Source: Pinus tabuliformis (lineage: Eukaryota > Streptophyta > Pinopsida > Pinales > Pinaceae). Taken from it: DNA of 64,000 nt. Location of the stretch: positions 1,668,779,058-1,668,843,057 of the forward strand of contig CM062816.1 of NCBI GenBank assembly GCA_031772625.1, given 5' to 3'. The notes under the pieces are model-generated. The model was not told the DNA's origin and searched no databases. It worked only from the letters and a program-made list of their open reading frames with translations. A program made the position numbers and the translations under genes. Positions 10,726 through 20,432 of the stretch are shown here, piece by piece; position 1 is the first letter of the stretch, and each line of letters opens with the position of its first letter.

Positions 10726-10858
10726 AGCGTGCTCATCAAGTGCGCTGCGCGCAACATTTGCGTAGCGCGCGTGCTATTTTGCACAGGCCGGTGAAGCCCA
10801 ATGCATAGCGCGCGCCTTGTGTGTAGCGCACCCTAGCTATGGGTAGCGCGCACCTCCA
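10726..10858. repeat. CpG-rich TAGCGCGC motif cluster
   Basis: Six variants of a GTAGCGCGC word occur in about 130 bases: CGCGTAGCGTGC, GCGCTGCGCGCA, GCGTAGCGCGCGTGC, GCATAGCGCGCGCC, GTGTAGCGCACC and GGGTAGCGCGCACC, spaced roughly 20-30 bases apart. The surrounding DNA is AT-rich. CpG density this high is unusual in methylated plant repeat DNA. Confidence 0.65.
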
Positions 10859-10869
10859 GTTGAATTTTC

Positions 10870-11780
10870 ATCGAAAAACTTCAGTACCCAAAACTGCATC
10901 TTTCTAAGGATTCATGCCATACATAAAACTGGTTGTAGAAATTGAATTGAATAATTGTTTGCAAACGATGATATATCTACAATCCTTCAAGCAACTTTAA
11001 CTCAGCTTTTGCCATTAATTCCTTCATATGTCGTGTGAACTGTCATAAAAACAGCGCCTGTGTATTTCCAAATACCTTGAAATCAAAATATAATGAAGAT
11101 TCATTGTCATTCTTTCTCTTTTCTCCTTAATGTTTGTTTCACTTTATCTTGTGACATACGCACCAAGCAGAACCATTTTCCATGTCCTCCATTCCAAACC
11201 ACTAAAGAGCAGCTCCAACAATCTTCATAAAGAGTAACTCCAACATAAAGGTTATGGAACTAGGGGAATGGAGACACTGGGTGAAGATGGAGACAATGGT
11301 TTCCAAAACAAAAGGATGCTTAAAATCAGTGAAGAAAAACCTTTGCAACTCATATGGTGACTGTTAACTCTTGTCTATCTGTTGCAGGGTTGCTGAAACT
11401 GGTGAAGATAATACGGTAACAGAGCTGCCTTTGAAGCTGAAACAGGGCTGTCATTTGAAGAGTTGGAAAATTTGAAACATTTGACAACTTACCTATTTAT
11501 TACAAAGACACATCTGATAATTTCTTCTTCAAAACGGGGTTTTGAAGAAGAATCCATCTCGCATTGATAACCATCTTGAGATAGAAACTCACTGAACCTT
11601 CTTCTAGCCTGTAGGAATCATTTGACAAGTTTGAAGACCAACTATAAAACCTTGACTCTGAAATGACTCTTTTTTGGACCACAGTAACATCAATGACTGC
11701 GAATGACGAGAAATGAACCTTGGTAAATTATACTCTGACAGAGGACTGACAAGATTGAGTCTAACAGACTGCAGGAAGGC
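10870..11780. other. Unassigned AT-leaning spacer
   Basis: I found no gene, LTR or array. Short frames on the minus strand near 11500-11840 have no recognisable motif and are treated as chance. Confidence 0.4.
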
Positions 11781-11785
11781 TGGGT

Positions 11786-12330
11786 AGGCAAAATATGCAC
11801 AATTTCCAGAACAAGTGGGTAGTGGGAACTTGGTAGCCAAAACTGCATAATTCCTAGAGGGAATTGGCAGATGGCTACCGGGACACTAGTAGCAAAAACT
11901 ACACAATTCCTGAGGGGAACTAGTAGTCAGCTGCTGGGTCATTGGCAGTAAAAACTGCGCAATTCCTAAGGGGAACTAGCAGTCACTTGCTGGAGCTTGG
12001 AAGCGAAAACTGCGCGATTCTTGAGGGGAACTGTCAGTCGACTGCTGGGAGTTGCTGGCAAGAAAAACTGCGCTGATGCTGGGAGGTTGGCCTACTTATC
12101 ACCTCTATGCAGTTTCTGAGTTGAGCAGTAGAGGACTTTCTCATGAAAACTACACAATTTTCTTGGTGAGTAGCGAGTCCACTGTCAGGAGGTCTGCCTA
12201 GAAAAACTGTGCAATTTTCTGAGCGAGACATGGATGGGCAGTGGGTGTCTATCCGAACCATCTGCGCAATTTTCCCAGTCAGCACAACAGGCAAGGTCTA
12301 TAGCCTCTACGCAATTTTTGAGGGGAGTCA
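11786..12330. repeat. Degenerate minisatellite, about 56-bp unit, about ten copies
   Basis: The core AAAACTGCGCAATTCCTGAG, with variants, occurs near 11786, 11839, 11894, 11950, 12006, 12063, 12145, 12203, 12258 and 12306, mostly 53-58 bases apart. Between cores, GGGGAACTAGCAGTC and GCTGCTGGG words recur. It lies 1.6 kb downstream (in element G orientation) of the integrase. Tandem arrays between integrase and 3' LTR are known in Tat-lineage elements such as Ogre, so it may be part of element G. Confidence 0.7.
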
Positions 12331-12339
12331 GTTCCGGGG

Positions 12340-13900
12340 TGGCTATCGGGTCAAACTCTCCGGTTGACTAACATGAAGGCTGACTGATTTGCTTGCGGGC
12401 AATGCAACTTGAAATGGCTTGCTTGGTGCTTTTGTGCTGTTCTGGGTGACATTCGATTGAGTTGACGGTGGGGTGATGGTCCAGCTGTCAGAGGGGAGTC
12501 TGGTCGTTAGAAATTCAACAAAATGACTAAGTGGCTCAAACCATCCAGAAACACATGCACAACATCACTGACCGATGGCATGAGTGACAAGCGTGACAGT
12601 TGTGATTGATCGTTGGTCGACCATGAAGACACTTGCACGATAGTATATGTGACTCTATGTGTGAGAGCAACAAATGTTTCCATAGCGAACACAACATGTA
12701 CACACGAAGAGAAGACCTTGAGCATGACCAAAACATGGTCGCAAACATGACATTGACATAAACATGCAAAAACTTGGGTGAAATGATCAAGCAAGGTGGG
12801 TGCGAAGACTCACATGAGCTTACTAAGTGAACCCAAGTGTGTGAAATCATCAAGTGAAACTCTCAAGGGAGGCTTCGAAATTGGGTGCAGGCCGAAATTT
12901 TGGAGGGTGTTTGTAGCCGCTACAACACTTGGCGACGCACTGGTAGAACTCCAACTTCTATGTTTTGGTTCATTGCTAGCACAGGGCCTTAGGCTTGCTA
13001 AGAGTATTGAATTGTTGTGCGGGTTACTTCGGCTTCTCCACTTACCCCATGGTCATTCATGGTTCACCTTTTGCCAACTCAGTCAAACACAATCAAAAGT
13101 CCAGCTTGATCATAGTGTTTTGAATCCGGGAAGGGTAGTTTAGCTCGAAAGTGGAAAATTTTCAGAGTATCAGTTTTCATCTTTGGTGTTGGTCCGCTAC
13201 CAGCAGGCCTGGACAATACCTCGACGAAGTCACGCAAGAACACACACATTGCTCCACTGCCATTGAGCCTGGTCAGTACCCCGATGGAGTTGCATGCTTC
13301 ACCTCTCTATAGGAAGCCTTTCTCTTCTTTCGCCTTTATATTTTTTCAAGAGGACTATTCATAGGCACTTATTTATTTTTGGGGTGGAAGAGGGATCCTG
13401 ACTTATTGAGAGTAGAAGAGGTTGTTCCTTCAAAGAAGCATGTAAGATCTATGACATAGGTTTGCTCATTTAGATTTTCCCCTTCTCCATTTCTACTAGA
13501 TGTATGAGCTTGATCACACAAAGCAGAAGGCTGAGTACAGGCATGGGGCTTTCTAGTGTGGACACAGGTTCATGGTTAGACCAAAACTTCCCTTGCAGAT
13601 GATTCGTATTTTCCGTCAAGACTTCATCGGTTGAAGGTTATAACCAAGCACAGAGAAGATGGACACAAGACTAACCAAGTGTTGCAGTGTCACAAGTCTC
13701 TTCAAATCTCAACCATATACTCTATTCAAATGCCAAAACGTAGTAGTTGGCAACAATTATTTCCAAAAAAAAAAATAGTAAGGTATCAAGCGAACAAAAC
13801 AAACGTAAACAAAAATAGTAAGTAGAACAAACAAAATAACAACAAAGATAGTAAGCAAAACAAACAAGATGAAAAATGCAAGTAGCAAGCAGACTATGTA
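12340..13900. other. Probable 3' untranslated region of element G
   Basis: No gene is recognised between the minisatellite and the integrase end. On the minus strand, purine-rich stretches such as GAAATGGAGAAGGGG (about 13479-13496) could be a polypurine tract, but no LTR start with a matching partner was found, so the 3' border of G is not fixed. Frames at 12507-12853 and 12796-13143 look like chance. Confidence 0.35.
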
Positions 13901-13924
13901 CATGACACGTGGCGTGGCCTGGCC

Positions 13925-14560
13925 TACTGGAAGTAATTCTTGAGATCTTGGCCATTGATAGGAAGGTTGTCAACCCTCCCATCAAGTGATTGCAGATGGT
14001 ACGCGTGTGGGCCAAGCTTCTCCTGGGCTATGTACAGACCAATCCATAGGGACAGGAACTTCGTATGTTTGCCTTTGTTCTCATGGGACTTATCCCATTT
14101 CAGAACTAAGTCACCAACACCGAAGTTAGCTTTCCCTGCAAACTTCTTATCGAACCATCTCTTGATATTTTTTTGGTGGAGTGTGAATTTTTATTTTGCT
14201 TTCATCCTTTCTTCCTGAAGCTTATATAGAGCACCATCCTACGCTAAACTAGCTAGCACGACTTGCCTTGGGATTCTTGGGAAAGCTGAAGTGTGGGCAA
14301 GTAGATATTGGGTGGGTGGATGGCTTCTTTGCCATAGACGAGGAACTTGTACAGTGAAGTATCCAGAGAGGGCTTGGGTATTACAGGATCATCCCATAAT
14401 GCATTCGTCGGGGTGGTATGCTAGTTGTGCTGCTCAAAGAAAACAATGTTCTTGATTATGTGGATGAGGTTTTTATTCGTGGATTCTGCGAGACCGTTTC
14501 CTTGTGGGTAATAGTTAGATGAAAGCTTTAGCACAATACCATTATGTAATGAAAAATCGT
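13925..14560 (-). pseudogene. Element G integrase C-terminal region
   Basis: Translating the minus strand in shifting frames gives SSNYYPQGNGLAEST, the conserved stretch around the third catalytic residue of retroviral-type integrases, then later KKIKRWFDKKFAGK, GDLVLKWDKSHENKGKHTKF and LDGRVDNLPINGQDLK, the C-terminal DNA-binding part. Integrase cuts host DNA and joins the element ends. Several frameshifts and stops break it. No chromodomain follows, which separates G from the chromoviruses A and B. Confidence 0.7.
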
Positions 14561-14566
14561 AGAGTT

Positions 14567-14840
14567 TCAAAGACGAGAAGTAAAAACAAGTGATACCATA
14601 ACGCCGAAGTGTGAGATGATGTTCTGCTGGAGGAAGCTAATGACCTCCTGGTTGTTCACTTGTTTGAGCGGAACTGTTTCTGTCCATCGTGTGAAGTAGT
14701 CAGTTTCTGTTAGGATGTAGTGGTGTTGCTTTGACAAATGTGGGAATATTTCCCTAATGATGTCCAAGTCCCACTGTTGGAATGGTTCGGTCACTGCAAC
14801 AAGGTGTAGTGGGGCTGCTGATCTCTGTGTTTTGTCGGTG
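14567..14840 (-). pseudogene. Element G integrase catalytic core
   Basis: The frame reads PFQQWDLDIIREIFPHLSKQ, then YILTETDYFTRWTETVPLKQ, then LQQNIISHFGVMVSLVF. The first catalytic Asp is in WDLDII. The second, expected in an F-D-N motif after LVF, is changed (LVFTSRL), so the enzyme would be inactive even without the stops around it. The homology continues on both sides in other frames. Confidence 0.8.
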
Positions 14841-15212
14841 CATCACTGATAGACCAGGCACTTGCAGGAAAAATCATGTGCATCCTTAAATAATGTGGGC
14901 CAATAGAAATCGGCTCACATAACTTTGTGCACAGTGGTGTTTCCTGCAAGGTGACCCCCGGCGGGTCCATCATGCAGATCTTGAAGTTTTCTCTGACTCA
15001 TGTGCCTCGAGGCACCTAAGCAAAACTCCGTTACTGTGCTTTCTATAAAGCACTCCATGCACCAACTGATATGATAAGGATTTGTGGCGCAATTCCCTCT
15101 TCTGTCTCATGGAAAAGTGAGAGGGTATGGTGCTGTGCTCAAGGTACTGGCACACATCTACGTACCAAGAGGTTCTGTCTTGAGTGTGTGTTGCTCGCCA
15201 TATATCATACAT
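14841..15212 (-). pseudogene. Element G integrase zinc-binding domain and linker
   Basis: Minus-strand frames give LHDGPAGGHLAGNTTVHKVM, then ADFYWPTLFKDAHDF and CKCLVYQ, a stop and C, the H-H-C-C zinc domain that precedes integrase cores. Upstream, RTSWYVDVCQYLEHSTIPSH and SYQLVHGVLYRK form the usual linker after RNase H. One frameshift and one stop separate the pieces. Confidence 0.75.
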
Positions 15213-15353
15213 CTCGATTTCCTGTTCCTAGTCAGCGAGCTCTTCTTTGCTCTCCGGAGCGTGTACTTCTTCAGCTGCAAGTCTGCAAAGCCCATGTCCT
15301 TTGATCATGTGAACTGGCTTGATTTCAAGATCATACTCTTGCAAGCTTGTCAG

Positions 15354-15631
15354 TCAATTCTCACGTCGTTCACCTAGTTCTTGTTGTACAAACAATGTGA
15401 AGATTGCTGGGTGAGGGACAAAGACTATGCAGTGGTTCTTTCGCAAGTAGGGCTTGAAGTGTTTCACTGCCTTGTACATTGAATAAGATTGCTTATCAAT
15501 GGCTGGGTAGTTGAGTTCTGGTCCCTGCATGCTTGCGCTCATGAAGGAGATTACGTGTTCATCGTTCATTTCATCCTTCTGAGTGAGTACTGAAGCTAGT
15601 GAATTATCGGAGGAGAAGGTGTATAGCATGA
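15354..15631 (-). pseudogene. Element G RNase H (RT-associated)
   Basis: The frame begins MLYTFSSDNSLASVLTQKDE and continues SFMSASMQGPELNYPAIDKQ, then AVKHFKPYLRKNHCIVF. This is the RNase H domain next to RT in Ty3/gypsy elements, which removes the RNA strand during cDNA synthesis; the ASDNS-type Asp and the E-NY-A-DKQ segment are recognisable. It is open over 91 codons and then lost. Confidence 0.8.
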
Positions 15632-15632
15632 A

Positions 15633-15898
15633 CTATTTCTTGAAGTCTAGGATGTAGAGTGTAGACACTTTTGCAATGGCTTGCTTGATCTGGGCGAATG
15701 CATATTTTTCCCTCTTTTCCCAGCTATAGATTGTATCTTTCTTGATCATGTCCTGCATGGAATTTACTATTTGCGCATAATCCGAGATGAACTTTTGGAG
15801 GAAGTTTATCTTACCCAAGAAGGACTGCATGGCTTTCTTGTTAGCTTGGTGAGGGATCTGTGTAATGGTATGGACCCGGTCTGGATCCACCTTGATCC
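15633..15898 (-). pseudogene. Element G reverse transcriptase, thumb/connection part
   Basis: The frame reads KVDPDRVHTITQIPHQANKK, then SFLGKINFLQKFISDYA and TIYSWEKREKYAFAQIKQAI, the standard end of Ty3/gypsy RT and the start of RNase H. It is the continuation of the RT at 16557-17260, separated by a solo LTR. An apparent 166-codon ORF runs through the junction into translated LTR with a poly-proline tract; the first half of that ORF is not protein-coding. Confidence 0.8.
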
Positions 15899-15979
15899 TA
15901 TTGTGTGTGGAGCATGATTGTTCAGAGGTCTTTGTTTCAGCGGGATGTATACCCCAGGAAGTTTGTACACCCCTCCACG

Positions 15980-16012
<33 letters not shown>

Positions 16013-16551
16013 CGGTGGGGACTTGTCCCCCCCACGGGGGTCCAGGGGGGCCAATTCCCCCGAGCTGGGGGGTCCGCAGGCCAGCGGTTCCCTGGTAGGG
16101 GCTCGGGGGCAGCGCCCTCGAAGCTAAAAACAAATGTAAAATTGCCTTGTAAAAGTATAGTAATTTATAGTCAATCTGGGCCGTTCATTAGGCGGATGAT
16201 CTGACGGTAGAACTTATGTTTAGTTTAGGCTTTTTTGCCCTAGAAGGCAACCCCTCTCTTTTTATGAGGGCATTGTATTTGAGGCTGTGTAATAGATGTG
16301 TATTCGGTGAGCGAGAAACAGAGAGGTGAGACTGTGAGAGAAAACAGAGGATATTACAGCGGATTTGCTGTAGGTTGTGTCTCTTCATTTTGCTGGATCA
16401 TAGAAAGGAAGGACTGTCTGTTCAGGGTGGACGTAGCCCAAACTGGGTGAACCACGTATATCTCCGTCTCTCTTGTTTTATGCGTTTTCTGTGTTTATAT
16501 TTCTGCAATATTTTATGTGTTCCATTGCTCCGTAATATATAATTTATAACA
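15899..16551 (+). mobile_element. Solo LTR (copia-like) inside element G RT
   Basis: The insert splits the RT frame between SRI and KVDPDR. It ends ATTTATAACA on the plus strand and is flanked by GATCC (15894-15898) and AATCC (16552-16556), a 4-of-5 match to a target duplication. The start TATTG is one base from the expected TG. Inside are a G-rich block (15981-16100) and GGTGGACGTAG-like and GAACCACGTATATCTC words near the end, typical of plant copia LTR 3' parts. No internal region remains, so it arose by recombination between two LTRs. It is about 653 bp. Confidence 0.75.
15981..16010 (+). repeat. G homopolymer, 30 bases, with flanking G/C blocks
   Basis: Thirty consecutive G residues follow CCACGC and are followed by TTCGGTGGGG, a C run and further GGGG blocks to about 16100. 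Such a tract can fold into G-quadruplex forms and is prone to length error in cloning and sequencing, so its true length is uncertain. Confidence 0.85.
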
Positions 16552-16556
16552 AATCC

Positions 16557-17260
16557 TGCTTTTTGCAATAATGTGTCTAAGAAGGTTCCCCTCAAACACT
16601 GTGAATACGCTCTTTTTGGGATTCAAGGAAATTTCGTATCTCCGGCATCGCTCAAATATTTTCTTCATATGACATATGTGGTCCTCTCGTATTCTTGAGA
16701 ACACAATCACATCATCGAGGTATAGCACTACAATCTGTTCGATGAGTCCATGAAAAGCGATGTCATGGCATGCTGAAAGGTTGCGCCTGCATTTACAAGC
16801 CCAAGCGACATTCGTCTATAAGCAAACGTACCCCACTTGGTACGGAAAGTAGTCTTAAGTCTGTTAGGTTCTACTACCAGGACCTGATTGTATCTTGAGA
16901 AACGAGAAGAGAAAACATCTATGCCCCAGATACTGTTTGCAGAATGTGGTCCATAGACGGCACAGGGTATTTGTCTTTATCCGAGGTGCGGTTTACATTC
17001 TAGAAATCAACACACAAGCTGATTTCCTCGGACTTCTTATGTACAGGAACAAGACTTGAAACCCATGTGGAATGACAAACTTTATATATGATCCGTGCAT
17101 CCAACAACTTGGTGAGCTCTTTTTGTATGAAGGGTTCAAGTGACGGGTGTACTTTTCTCAACTTCTGCTGATATGGCTTGACCCCTTCTTTGATTGGGAT
17201 GATGTGTTGGATGATTTGCATGTCATAGGTTTTCAGATCATCATGCATCCATGCGAACAC
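16557..17260 (-). pseudogene. Element G reverse transcriptase, fingers and palm
   Basis: The first frame (17000-17260) reads FAWMHDDLKTYDMQIIQHII, then VKPYQQKLRKVHP and SLVPVHKKSEEISLCVDF, the usual start of gypsy RT. The second (16513-16728) has YLDDVIVFSRIREDH, the catalytic YxDD box, followed by SLNPKKSVF. Between them a frameshifted stretch gives DKYPVPSMDHILQTVSGA. RT copies the element RNA into DNA. The YLDD Asp pair is intact but frameshifts break the protein. Confidence 0.85.
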
Positions 17261-17347
17261 CTCTCGATACTATTTGAACAAGCAGACAAAGGCTTTCTTC
17301 TCTTACTGTCTGCAGCATGTACCAAGATTGATGGACTTCGGATCTTG

Positions 17348-17575
17348 TTATGTTCCCATGTTTATCAGTTCGTGCATCATGGCGAAATTGTGGGTCTTAC
17401 TGTTCCTGGGCCCTTGAAAACATTCTTTCAAGTCATAAAGCTTTTCCAATGTTGCCACACCTTTTGTGATAAGGTGGCCTTTCCTGTTACCAGCTTTTGC
17501 TCGCAGAGAGCGCTCGTGCTCGTCATCATCTATCACTACATCTTTGAAGAAGTCAACATTATCCATGAAATGCAC
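17348..17575 (-). pseudogene. Element G linker between extra RNase H and RT
   Basis: The open frame reads MHFMDNVDFFKDVVIDDDEH, then RKGHLITKGVATLEKLYDL and KTHNFAMMHELIN. It lies where gypsy polyproteins carry a poorly conserved connector. No catalytic motif is seen. It is included because it is in register with the flanking pol domains and unlikely to be chance. Confidence 0.5.
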
Positions 17576-17767
17576 TATCTATTGATCATCATTAAACACA
17601 TGTAAATTAGTTATGTTATCATGGATAGATGGTTTGTACAAAATTTAAATAGTAAATCTATCCCTAATCGGTGACATTCTCAAAGCTACATTTGCCAGAG
17701 CATTGGCAGCTGCATTACACGTATGTGGTACAACAATGATGTTAAATTCTTGGAAGTTAGAGATTAG

Positions 17768-18075
17768 CTACCATACCTCTTGTTGGTAACTTTTGAGATG
17801 CGGTGACAAACAATGAATGGTGTTACGTACTTGTCGTACCACTATCTCTGAATCACCGACCACTCTGATCACAACCACGTTGAGGTTGATGGCTTTCTGC
17901 AAGCCTAACACGAGTGCTTCATACTTAGCAATGTTGTTCATGCACTCGAACTCCAAGCGACTTGAAACCAGATGCTACTTGTTGTAAGGGTCGATCAAGA
18001 CACACTTGGCTCCTGAGCCATCCCGTGTCTTTTATCCATCAAAGTACATGGTCCACAACTTGTCTGTACACGGAC
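17768..18075 (-). pseudogene. Element G additional RNase H-like domain between protease and RT
   Basis: Frames at 18032-18075 and 17768-17956 give LWTMYFDG, SRLEFECMNNIAKYEALVLG and VVGDSEIVVRQVRNTIHCL. The spaced Asp (YFDG), Glu (KYEAL) and Asp (GDSE) fit an RVT_3 or archaeal-type RNase H. A second, ordinary RNase H follows RT at 15354-15631. Dual RNase H is known in the Tat branch of plant gypsy elements. Here the extra domain is upstream of RT, after the protease. An in-frame stop and a frameshift make this copy inactive. Confidence 0.7.
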
Positions 18076-18469
18076 CATCGGACGTGCTAGTACTGTTGCT
18101 ACTACTACCACTACTATTGGTAAAATGTACTGTACATTTTTCATTACCATCAGTTGGGCAAGGAAGGAGTCCCAACTGCGTGTCTGGTGGGGTTGGGGCT
18201 GGCCGTGCAGGATAACACCCTAATGCTATTTCTAGGAGGCAGTTTCCAAACATGAGTTATGTGAAGGCCAACGGTTCATTCTCGCCGTTAAGGGGAGTGA
18301 CATTGTGCTTCATATACCTCTCGGACAATACCTAGATTTGGTTTCATTTTCCCTTGTACTGAAGCCACATGTGGGACCAGTCTGTAGCAAAATATCCATC
18401 CAACTTGCTAGACCAGTATCTGCTGAGTAGTAGGCCATATGCTTCTGGTATGTCCACAACCACCATGTC

Positions 18470-18720
18470 GATGCATTGGTGGAATTAACCATCATGAGAT
18501 AGATGGATGATCATGTCTCACAGTTCACCAATGGTTGGTACCGATGTTCAATCAAGTTGGATGATTTGCGCGAATATCTCGCTCCATTGTGAATTTATCT
18601 TTTTCGCAATGGAGAGCAGCATGACATTGGTTGCCGCGCCAGAATCAACCAAGCAGTTGTGAACATTGCAGTTAAAAATTTCAAATGATAGCAGGAATGG
18701 AGGGCAACCAGAGTTTGCTT
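18470..18720 (-). pseudogene. Element G aspartic protease
   Basis: The minus strand near 18615-18680 reads CLVDSGAATNVMLLSIAKK, with the catalytic Asp-Ser-Gly of retropepsins intact. Downstream, HGGCGHTRSIWPTTQQ-like frameshifted sequence holds the rest. The protease would cut the Gag-Pol polyprotein. It lies directly after the Gag tail and before the extra RNase H. Confidence 0.75.
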
Positions 18721-18811
18721 CTTCCAACTAGAGTGTGTTGAGCACAATAGAAAGTGATCTGGGAGGTGTACTTGCTCCCTTGTTGGTAGAGGTTGTGTTG
18801 TCCGTTGTTGT

Positions 18812-19557
18812 CTAACCCAATGCGTGCAACAGGATGTCTCCCTGACTCTGGATCTTATCTAACTCGAACAAATTTATGTTCACTTGAGTTTTCTTCATGT
18901 CATCTACATTTTTGTAGTCCAGAGGTGGTAGACTCACTGAGGTGTTTGGGGTAGAACGAATGTTCGTGTTGTCCGGCAGAGTGTTTTGTAGCTTGCTGCT
19001 CATGGACGTACTCTTGTCCGCCATTATCTTCCTGGAATTGTTTTCTGTTTTCTGCTGTGGGGCGGCCAGTGGATCAACCTTCCTCATCAACAATCTCATC
19101 TTTTCTTATGCTTCCCCAAGTGTAAGGGGAGCCCCTTTACTCTTGAGATTGTAATAATCATTTTTCTTTTGGGGCTGCTTCTCGGTGTTCGTCTTTGGCA
19201 TTGCTTGCGAGCACTGATATGCATTCACCACATGCCCATAACTTGATGCTTCATTAGGTGCAACATCTTCATCATTATCAGTGTCTTCCAGCTTCTCCTG
19301 CATATTGTTTTCTGCATCGAAAGTATGACTGCATACAGAGTTCGCGACTCACTTCCAGTCCGAACAAGAGTTCTCAGGGTGATGTTTTTCATGGAATGAA
19401 TAGAACTTAGGATCTATGCATTGTTCAAGTTGGAACAAAGAGCTCTATGCACTTTTGTGAGGGTACCGATTGTTGCCTGATGAGATGCTTCCCTGTTTCC
19501 TTCTAGGCGGATGGATGCTTGCAGATGTGTCTGTTTTCTGTTGTTTGAGATCAGACA
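18812..19557 (-). pseudogene. Element G Gag C-terminal and Gag-Pol linker, truncated at right
   Basis: Open frames include MQEKLEDTDNDEDVAPNEAS, a Lys/Gln-rich segment, and VDPLAAPQQKTENNSRK to NINLFELDKIQSQGDILLHA. A FYSFHEKHHPENSCSDW stretch at about 19370-19420 resembles a His/Cys finger. The element stops abruptly at about 19557, where the first bases of element A's 3' LTR begin. The 5' LTR, primer site and first part of gag of G are not in the window. Confidence 0.6.
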
Positions 19558-19577
19558 CCTAACATGCCCCTCTCCTT
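19558..19577 (-). promoter_or_regulatory. Element A polypurine tract and first seven bases of its 3' LTR
   Basis: The minus strand reads TTAAGGAGAGGGGCA then TGTTAGG, matching element B at 43950-43971 (AAGGAGAGGGGCA then TGTTAGG). After TGTTAGG the sequence turns into element G, so nearly all of A's 3' LTR is missing. Confidence 0.8.
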
Positions 19578-19591
19578 AAAAAATGTTTTCC

Positions 19592-20002
19592 TTAACGCTT
19601 GAGTAGTTTTGGATGCTTTCGTATAAAATTCTCATCCTCCCATGTGGAATTTTCAGTGGGTAAGTTCTTCCACTTGATGAGATACTCTGAAAATGATTGA
19701 TTTCGCAGCTGTTGGGTTCTTGTGTTTGTGACTACTTCAGGTTCCAATATGTATCTTCCTTCCTCGTCAAGTTTTGACAATATTGTTTGAACTGGGAACT
19801 TGTCACTTATAACCTTATTTAAGCATGAAACCTGGAAAACTAGGGACACTCGGGAAAGTGCAGGAAGCTCCAATTTGTATGCCATAGTACCAATATTTTG
19901 TAGCACCTTGTAAGGACCATAGTACTTTGGTGATAATTTATTATCCTTCTTAGCTTTCTTGAGGGAATTTGTTTGTATGGTTGTATTCGTAAAATTACCC
20001 AA
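19592..20002 (-). pseudogene. Element A integrase C-terminus with chromodomain
   Basis: A 136-codon frame holds KDNKLSPKYYGPYKVLQNIG and MAYKLELPALSRV (the GPY/F module of integrase), then SFSEYLIKWKNLPTENSTWE and FIRKHPKL, a chromodomain. Chromodomains steer integration to particular chromatin and define the chromovirus branch of Ty3/gypsy. This part is open and fairly well kept. It ends just before the polypurine tract, the usual end of pol. Confidence 0.9.
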
Positions 20003-20043
20003 TTGCCTACATCAAAACTTCTTTCACTGCGATGTTGATTTGC

Positions 20044-20400
20044 CTATTGTTTCATTCGATTCTGCACCAAAGTTGGGTTATCCTTTAAAAGTTGGAGAAC
20101 TTGTTGTTGATGCTTGATGTGATCTTTCACTGCTTGAACCTCTTTGTTCTTGATATGTCCTTCTATCTTGAGAGTTTGAGGAGTGGTAATTATTTCCAAT
20201 GCATTACAAGATATGGTCGGATTCATTTCTTGATTCTCGATATTATCCTTCACTTCTTGAACCTTTTTCTTCTTGATATGTCCTTCTATCTTGAGAGTTT
20301 GAGGAGTGGTAATTCTTGCCAATGCTTTACAAGATATGGTTGGATTCATTTCTTCTTTCTCTAGGGTTGGTTCCTGGTGTATATCCTCTTCTTTTGACAA
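20044..20400 (-). pseudogene. Element A protease/integrase fusion with 123-bp tandem duplication
   Basis: The frame joins the pre-protease segment (EEDIHQEPT, TPQTLKIEGHIK) directly to the late integrase (VQAVKDHIKHQQQVLQLLKD). In element B these parts lie about 6.9 kb apart (2.6 kb excluding nested element C), so protease, RT, RNase H and most of integrase were deleted. The fused piece is then repeated: EMNPTISC, ITTPQTLKIEGHIK and the joint itself occur twice, 41 codons apart (unit starts 20133 and 20256). The deletion therefore came before the duplication. The frame stays open through both copies. Confidence 0.8.
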
Positions 20401-20432
20401 TTCTTGATCCTTTTCTTCCTCCTATTTAAAAT

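Noticed and set aside
12507-12853. His/Cys-rich overlapping frames on the minus strand
   Set aside because: Two overlapping frames with the same skewed composition; no motif spacing of a zinc finger; treated as chance.
15633-16133. 166-codon proline-rich protein
   Set aside because: The first half is translated solo LTR, including the G run read as poly-proline; only the second half is RT.
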